Below, one piece after another: positions 57,120-64,000 of a stretch of DNA of 64,000 nt. Below the pieces are notes generated by a model. The model was not told the origin of the DNA and made no database searches. It worked only from the letters and a program-made list of their open reading frames with translations. Each line of letters starts with the position of its first letter. Position 1 is the stretch's first letter. The stretch spans positions 80,820,383-80,884,382 of the forward strand of contig JAKGHH010000002.1 in assembly GCA_022828595.1 (NCBI GenBank), read 5' to 3'. Origin of the DNA: Nelumbo lutea. Its lineage: Eukaryota > Streptophyta > Magnoliopsida > Proteales > Nelumbonaceae. Both the position numbers and the translations under genes were made by a program.

Positions 57120-58368
57120 CTTGGAGTTCTCCATGTTGTATCTTTTGACTAGATTGTCATTGTAAGCAAAATGGGATAATCCTATTATCCTCTTCGATCT
57201 ATCTCAAAAGAGTCGAAAGCCCAGTACGTAGGAGGCTTCTCTAAGATCTTTCATGGAGAATTGCTGTGAAAACCATACTTTCACCGTAGTTAACATTCCT
57301 ACATCATTCCCAATAAGTAGAATGTCATCTACACATAGAACCAAGAACGTAACCTTATCATCATTGGTTTTCCTATAAACACAGGGCTCATCCAGATGTT
57401 CCAACTCCTAGAAGCTTACTTAAGTCCATATATGGATCGGTTGAATTTACATACCATGTGTTCCTGACCTGCAGCTATGAAACCTTGCGGTTGCTGCACA
57501 TAGATATCTCTAGTAAGATCTCCATCCAGGAATGCGGTTTTGACATCCATTTACCAAATCTCATAATCATGGTATGTTGCTACAGCTAGCAGGATCCTAA
57601 TGGATCTAAGCACGGCCACAGGCGAAAAGGTTTCCTCATAATCGATTCCTTCTTTCTGAATGTACCATTTCGCCACAAGACGAGCCTTTAGGTTTCAACC
57701 TAACCATCAGGGCCCTTCTTCCTCTTATAGATCCATTTGCAACAAATTGCTTTTACCCCAGAGCGGATCTACTAGAGTCCAGACTCCATTGGTTTCCATT
57801 GAGTCTATCCTAACTCTCATGACATCTACCCACTTCAAGGAATCTATGTCCAACATAGCCTCCATATAAGTCACGGGATCTTTCTCACTGGTCGTGGCTT
57901 CCACCAAGTAATTTTATTGGTCATAGCCGTAATGAACTGGAAGCCTGGATTCCCGGGTAGATCTCCTAGGTTGGTTACTAACTGGAACTTGTGGGACATC
58001 TCCCACTACTCCTAAGATTTCGTATAAGTCTCGACCTCTTGTCTGAACTCTTTGAACTTTTCAAAAGATTAAGACTTGTGTCTCATTAGGTACACGTAAC
58101 CATACTAAGAGTGATCATCAGTGAATGTTATAAAATAAATGTGCTGGTTACATGCCCTAACATTTAGAGGACCACATGCATCAGTATGTATAAGGTCAAG
58201 GGTGCCTGTTGATCATTTAGGCTTACTTTTAAATAGCCATTTCGTCATCTTACCCTGAAGGCAAAGATCACAGGTTGGAAGATCTTCTACAGTTAGAAAA
58301 TCTAAAGGACCATCCTTTATCAACCTTGTGATACAATCTATATTAACGTGGCCAAGTCTGTCCAGTGA
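57120..58368 (-). pseudogene. pol: copia I pol remnants
   Basis: On the minus strand reverse transcriptase keeps an apparently intact catalytic box, LVLCVDDILLIGNDVGM (57204-57404), with a small deletion just upstream near 57395. The N-terminal part AMLDIDSLKWVDVM is at 57725-57907. Integrase is reduced to short pieces (about 58020-58360), including LGHVNIDCITRLIKDGPL and DLCLQGKMTKW. Then it jumps to leader sequence, so no gag or protease. Confidence 0.8.
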
Positions 58369-59545
58369 GTGCTTACCCATCATATTCATGAACGCCAAGG
58401 TACTGTGAGAGAGTCTTCCATTTTAGGATAGGCTCCTCCCACATTGGTCTATGACGCCCCCATCATCTTATGAAACAATCCAACAGATCCAGCAGCAAAT
58501 GGATAGCCTAATTTTATGGTGCATTTCCTCATTACTGAAGGACCCACCTACATGTTAATGATGGAAGGCCTTTCGAGAGTTCATCATATGAAACTCCCTA
58601 TCACATGCACTCATATTTCAGTGGAGGAATGAAATATTATGCCCTAGTTTTATTTGGCTCAAACCAAAGTGGCTCCCACTAACTTTCTCAAAGCCATATT
58701 TAAATGGGCCCTAAACGGTTAGAGTTCCGCACGGTTCCTCTTGGGGAGGAAGCTAATGTGGAGCCCACAAAATGGTGAGATCATCCAATGATCTTATGGA
58801 CACCATAGCAATGATGTGCATTTAGCCATGGTGTGCGTAAGAGCCACTATCGAAATAATCATGGGCCAAGTACTTATGGTCCATGTATGTAGCACATCAC
58901 ACATTCATACATCAAATGCATGAAATAAATTGATCCAATCAATTACAATATCTGCAAAAACCTTAATTAATTATATTAAATCAATATCAGCCCAACAGAA
59001 TCCATAATGTTATCATATAACATTTTTTAGGTACATGGGTTGTACTATAAAAAGCAGTTCGGCCCATGTAGCTAATTTAGGGCTGATTCAGTCATTATCA
59101 TATTAAAATTTGGTTTTACAGAGGTGGGCTAAATAAATGATTGAAGTGGGCCATCAACTCTTTGGCCTGAATTGAATTAGGGTTAGAAAAACCAACCCCA
59201 CTGAATTAGGGTTACATCACATTGAATTCCTATACAATTTGTCTAAAAATAAAATAAAAAAATATTATTTACAGACCAAATTGAATAGAAAAGAAATCGC
59301 AGGGTGTGCCATTCTTGGCACCAAAAAGATTTGATCTCCATCACATGTGCTGCCCAAAAATTCAAGAAACATTCATAGAATAATTCTATAAATATCAGAG
59401 AATAATAAATATTTATTTTCCATATCATCTGCCCATAATCTGAGAAACAATTCCCAGAAAAAGTGCTAACTACGCAAATCGGGTAGAACACTTTCTGCCG
59501 ATTTGCGTAGATTCAGGTCTGTTATAATTTGGTTCAAGACTTGAA
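58369..59545 (-). other. untranslated leader of copia I
   Basis: Matches the B leader from the TCCAGTGAGTGCTTACCCATC landmark onward. Open stretches at 59243 and 59470 are not genes. Confidence 0.65.
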
Positions 59546-59561
59546 CCTGGCTCTGATACCA
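59546..59561 (-). other. primer binding site of copia I
   Basis: Minus strand TGGTATCAGAGCCAGG, a perfect initiator-Met tRNA complement; the best-preserved primer site of this family here. Confidence 0.9.
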
Positions 59562-59562
59562 C

Positions 59563-60871
59563 TGAAGGGATGGGGGATTCATTGTATGGATGGCTGAACC
59601 CTACAAGAAGGTTGGGCGAAATTTCAAAAATTTCTTTACTCCCATCCGGGAATCCTATTCCCAATTTAGAAAACTACATTTTCAAGATTCGTTCTTGTAA
59701 CCAAACCAGACCAAATCTGAAACCAAATTAAGGTGTTCATGCCCAAAGAGTGTACCAAATCCTCCCTCCACTGAATATGACACAGCTTAGGATGAGGTAG
59801 GATCAGCAGGTAGTTCTTCACCAAGAAATAGTGATTCTTTAGCAAGAATCGAATGGGATAGTGAGCATAACTTCTAAATTGTTTCTTCTGGCAAGAAATA
59901 ATATCAAGATTGAATCTTGATCCAATCGAAGAACTTGAGATCGAACAGGTTAGGGAGGCAAGAGCAAGAAGAAAAAGAGCAGAAGGAAAAATCAGTCTAA
60001 CTATGTTGTCTTATCTCTGTATTCAGTGATTGTGATTTGAAGGTTTGCCATGCTCTCTTATTTATAACCTTATAGAGACAATTTCCTAATCTCATTAGGA
60101 GTTTCCTTATCCAAATCTTTTATTTGGATCTGGACTCTTTCGGTGATAATGAAAATCCCTTATCTTATCTATAGATAAAAATCAGCCTTCCTAATCAAAT
60201 TAGGAGTTCCTTTTATCCAAATCTTTATTTGGATCTGGACTATTTAAATAGATAAAGATAATCCCTTATCTTATATGTTGATCAAAATCCCAGATCCGCC
60301 CTTATATAATTAATCTAATTAACCCCATTCGAAATGGGATTTTAGGCCCATTAAGCTTTCAGGCTCACTTCCACTTTAATGCTGGCTAGCTTGGCTCTCT
60401 TTGTATGGCATGGGACCATATCATTGATCTACACATCAGTCACATGGGTTCAGCCTAGCCTCTATTACAAGGCTTGGCCAAATTCACTACTGAATGCAAT
60501 GAACCCCTGAGTCCATCACCATGGCCTCTTAATGGGCCCAACATTTACAATAAATGGTCATTGGGTCCAGCCATCTTATGAAGGCCCAATGACTGTGGGC
60601 AGATACAAGATTAGCCCATCAGGTATAACCCTCAATGGTCTTACATTTAACCTCTCAACCCATAATGATCAAACACTGCCCGACAAGAGAGGACCTCTCC
60701 CTCGACTGCAAGGTGTGGTGCTGCACTCTCTACTCACATTAATCACAGGAATTAAAACATTTTGCAAACATTTTCAAACCATAATATATATGTAAATCTC
60801 TATATAAATATATTTTGCAAAAAAAAATTTCAACGGTTGAAATCAACTTCCAACAGTCTTTGTTTTGTAGG
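59563..60871 (-). repeat. 5' LTR of copia I, truncated
   Basis: It begins TGAAGGGATGGGGG and runs about 1309 bases before meeting an oppositely oriented LTR. Confidence 0.8.
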
Positions 60872-62305
60872 ATCATCCCCTTTGTTGGACAAAGGTAATG
60901 ATCGAGGATGCACTCTCTCTGATGGAAACCAAGACTGTCGGCATCCGATTTCAATCGTTGAGATTTGTTTTGCAAAATATATTTTATATGAGATATAAAA
61001 GTATATATATGTTATGGTTTCCAAAATGTTTGCAAAAGGTTTTAATTCCTGGGATCTATATAAGCAGAGAGTGCAACACTGTTCCTTGCAGCCGAGGGAG
61101 AGGTCCTCTCTTGTCGGGCAGTGTTTGATCATTATGGGCTGAGAGGTTGAGTGTAAGACCATAGAGGGTAATACCTGATGGGCTAATCTTGCATCTACCC
61201 ATAGTCCCTGGGTGTTACAAGGTGGCTTGGCCCAGGGACCACTTAGGGTTAGTGTTGGGCCCATAGAGCCCATGTGATGGGTTTCAGGGGGTGCACTGTC
61301 CATAACAGTGTATTCGGCCAGGCCTTGTAACAAAGGTTGGGCTGAACCCATGTGGCTGATGTGTAGATCAATGTTTGGGTCCCATGCCATACAAGAAAGC
61401 CCAATTGGGCAGCAGTTAGGAAGGCTAAGTGAGCACATAACCTTAATGGGCCGAAAGCCCATTTCGAGCTAGGCTAATTTTTAGTTAAATATGGGGTGAA
61501 TTCCGGAATGGATTAGCAGATAGGATAGGGTCTTAACCCTATTTACTCAGAGAATTCAGATCTGAATGTGATTCAGATCTGGAAACCTCCTAATGAGATT
61601 AGGAGAAGGCTGATCTAATCTGCAGATAAGATAAGGGTTTATCCTTATCACCTAAAGGGATGTCTGATTCAAATATGATTTGGATTAGTAACTCCTAATG
61701 GGATTAGGAGCTGATCCTTTAAGGTTACAAAAGAAGGAAGGGGTGGCAGCTTTTAGACATCACAAGAACATCAGATCACTGCAAGTCTTTAGAGTTGGAA
61801 TCACAGAAGAGAGAAATCAGCATACCTGCAAAAATTTTCTCTTGCCGCCTCCTTTCTGTCGCCGCCTCACCTGCTAGTTCAACCTCCTTTTTAGTGGGAG
61901 AGATCAAGATTCGATCTTGATATCAGTTCCTTGTGAAGGGACTGATAGGAAGCTATGCTCACGTACCTTCCTGCTACTTCTTGCGAAGGACTAGGTTCTT
62001 GAAGAGAACACTGCTGATTCTGCTCCATCCTACACTGCACCATCTTCAGTGGGAGTAGTCTTTGGATCCTTCCTTCGGTGTGAACATCTTCATTGGGAGA
62101 TATTATTTCAACGTATTAGGTATAATCCTCTCCTACTGCTTTTGTTCAATTCTGATTCAGTTTATGGTTCAAGATTGATCCTTGAAAATATGATTTTCTA
62201 AATAGGGAATGTGTTTCCCAAATGAAGGGAGAGAAATTTTTTGAAATTCACCCACCTTATTCCGCAAGATTTGGGCGTCCATATGATGGATCTCTCATCC
62301 CTTCA
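60872..62305 (+). repeat. LTR J, plus orientation, 5'-truncated
   Basis: B/C family LTR from about position 450 of the LTR to its 3' end (CTCATCCCTTCA at 62305). It forms a head-to-head inverted pair with LTR I. The 210-codon minus-strand open stretch at 60830-61462 is antisense LTR sequence with no recognisable domain. Confidence 0.8.
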
Positions 62306-62715
62306 AAAAAAATATGAATAACAATAAAAATGAGTTATATGTGATTATAACTAATTTATTTAAACATAAAAACCATTCTTTAATGATTTATATAAAGTAT
62401 CATGATATAATTAGTAACCGTTGAAAAATAATAGAATAACTAAAATGTATGTGTGTATGTATACTAATATTTATTAGTTAATATATTTTTTAAGTCATTT
62501 ATTAGTTAATGTTTATTATATATAGATTTAGATAATAATTATTATGTATACAAGTTAATATATACCTTAATTTCTAATAAATAAATATAATTTGTATTCA
62601 TCTTATTATAATAGAAATATTAATAATCAAATTTTAGCATTTATTAGGAAACCTCCACCAAGATAAGGAAGATTACTTTAAGTATAAAAAAATATATATT
62701 GTTTTAATAAGCAAT
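62306..62715. other. AT-rich non-coding DNA
   Basis: Sequence after LTR J; starts with an A-run. Nothing coding. Confidence 0.5.
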
Positions 62716-62790
62716 TAAGGTTGGCATAATGGTTAAGTAATTATTGTTGTAAGAAAATGACTTGGTTTCGAAACTTGTTACCTTTTGCTT
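62716..62790 (+). ncRNA. possible tRNA-derived SINE head or tRNA-like relic
   Basis: TTGGCATAATGG (62721-62732) resembles a polymerase III A box, and GGTTTCGAAACT (62764-62775) a B box with one inserted base, at a spacing close to that in tRNA-derived SINEs. No cloverleaf is convincing and no poly-A or poly-T tail defined the 3' end. Confidence 0.3.
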
Positions 62791-62938
62791 GTGATTTTTA
62801 ACAAGTTATTTGGCATAAATAACATTTAATGACATATTAAATGTCATAATTAAAGGTAACTCAAATGAGAATTTAATTAAATAATGTTAGTATTTAGAGA
62901 TGTCTCAAACTTTAAGGCTTAATTAAAATTGATATTAA

Positions 62939-62990
62939 TGAGAGAGAGAGAGAGAAGAGATAATTTAAATTTAAATTTAAATTTAAAAAG
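62939..62990. repeat. (GA)n followed by (AAATTT)n
   Basis: About nine GA units, then four AATTTA-type hexamers. Confidence 0.9.
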
Positions 62991-63014
62991 GAGAGGAAAA
63001 TTAAATTTAGTTGG

Positions 63015-63200
63015 AACATAATGTGTATCGGCCTATTTCAGGTTGTATCGGCCGATATATACCCAAAACGGTATGATACAAGGCCAATACGGAAAAAAAA
63101 TATGAAACCATCTAATTATACATGTTTCGTGTATCGAAACTCTTCTGAAACGTTACATATCGCCCGATACGGGCCAATACGTTGTGAAATTTAAAACATT
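63015..63200. repeat. GTATCGGCC-rich inverted motif cluster
   Basis: GTATCGGCC, TATCGGCCGATAT, CGATACGGGCCAATACG and similar phrases occur in both orientations within 180 bases, as in decayed MITEs. No clean ends or target duplication. 63201-63468 shows nothing assignable. Confidence 0.4.
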
Positions 63201-63468
63201 GGGTAAGATTAAGTGGGGTTAGTGTATGGCATTAACTATGGTAACATGAACTATGACATTGTATAGAGCTACAATTAAACAGAACAAACTATGTAAATGA
63301 CTAAATGTGTAGTTGAATGGCTTAAATGAATGTAAAGTTTTATATATTGCCTTGTGAAACCCTATCTACAAATCAATGTTTCCCAATTATATGTGCGTAA
63401 CTTGTGACCAAATTTTTGCTCCACAAGAAGTGACATAAACCAATGTAAAAAAAATTTAAACAAATAGG

Positions 63469-64000
63469 AGGGTATGGGTTTGGTCGGAATGGAATAGCTC
63501 TGCACCCACCAAAGCGCCTAGTGGGTGATTTTGCCATTTCTAACACACTATCCTAGATGGATGGGGTGGGGGTAGATAGGTGGCAGCACCACCCCTATGG
63601 CATGGGGTGAGGTCCCCCCAAGGGCCCCATGGGAGGTGGAGAAGCCCTGGGCTCATGGAGAAGACCAACAATGGGAAATGGTGCTTTGGCATAACCACCA
63701 TTTCCCACCATCAGTCTGGGTCATTGGGCTGATGGACGAGTAGAAGGAACCAGAATGCTCGATGGGTGGGTGGCAATAGAAGGGTATAGGTTTGGTCAAA
63801 ACGGAAAAGCTCCACACCCATTGAAGTGCCTAGTGGGTGGTTTTGCCATTTCCAACACACTATCTCAAACGGGTGGTGTGGGGGTAGATGGTTGACAGTA
63901 CCACCCCCACGACATAGGGTGAAGCCCCCCCTGAGGGCCCCACACAAGAGTGGGAGAAGCCCTAGGCTTACAGAGAAGGCTGACGGTGGGAAACGGTGCT
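63469..64000. repeat. 311-bp tandem repeat, running off the right edge
   Basis: A unit starting AGGGTATGGGTTTGGTC at 63469 recurs at 63780 (AGGGTATAGGTTTGGTC) with the blocks GCCTAGTGGGTG, TTTTGCCATTTC and GGTGTGGGGGTAGAT in the same order. GC-richer than its surroundings. The minus-strand open stretch at 63711-63947 lies in the repeat and has no recognised domain. Confidence 0.8.

Larger units (their letters stand above)
57120..60871 (-). mobile_element. Ty1/copia element I, internally deleted
   Basis: Minus-strand B/C family copy: reverse transcriptase, integrase scraps, then directly the leader (gag and protease lost at about 58369), an intact primer site, and a 5' LTR truncated at 60871. 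Confidence 0.8.

Noticed and set aside
60830..61462. 210-codon minus-strand open stretch
   Set aside because: Antisense of the plus-strand LTR J; the corresponding region in other LTR copies is not open and no domain is recognisable.
48588..62305. Simple nested insertion of G and I into one LTR whose halves are F and J
   Set aside because: LTR F covers positions 1-817 and LTR J starts at about position 450, so the halves overlap and do not abut; no target duplication supports it.

Overview
The window looks like an intergenic stretch of a large, repeat-rich flowering-plant nuclear genome. I find no intact host gene, rRNA, functional tRNA, CRISPR array or bacterial-type operon. Nearly everything identifiable is a transposable element or its debris: Ty1/copia and Ty3/gypsy LTR elements primed by plant-type sites (initiator-Met-like TGGTATCAGAGC for copia, TGGCACCGTTGC for gypsy), an L1-type LINE, hAT elements and MITEs, Mutator-like foldback MITEs, microsatellites and AT-rich DNA. 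The exact species cannot be read from the sequence.

Layout, left part (1-21574): one minus-strand copia element (B, continuing beyond the left edge) is the outer host. Gypsy element A (1-4515, minus) has inserted just after the protease active site of B. A second gypsy element, D (7297-19759, minus, both LTRs), has inserted into the 5' LTR of B. A 5'-truncated plus-strand copia, C (8894-15474), from the same family as B, lies inside D. A and D both carry gag plus protease but show no reverse transcriptase or integrase.

Middle part (21575-48587): hAT debris, a possible LTR promoter, a LINE fragment (ORF1 with a DUF4283-like region, ORF2 endonuclease), a minisatellite, roughly 700-bp direct repeats, a deleted hAT element with promoter, BED finger and dimerisation domain (29387-31303), a small MITE, a complete copia element H with matching 5-bp target duplications (33477-39328), two long foldback MITEs of which one carries a hAT MITE in its hairpin loop (40441-42601), a copia solo LTR with perfect target duplication (44611-46399), and a decayed protein that may derive from a plant-mobile-domain or DUF1985-type transposon gene (about 46650-48540).

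Right part (48588-64000): four rearranged pieces of the B/C copia family (F plus, G minus, I minus, J plus) abut each other at LTR or pol breakpoints with two head-to-head LTR fusions. After them come AT-rich DNA, a possible tRNA-derived SINE head, and a 311-bp tandem repeat that runs off the right edge.

Nothing here acts as a cellular pathway. The biology is a layered history of insertion, internal deletion, recombination to solo LTRs and mutational decay. The strongest points for a second look are the two gag-protease-only gypsy families, the MITE inside a MITE hairpin loop, the copia rearrangement cluster, and the LTR with a triplicated 184-bp candidate promoter module.
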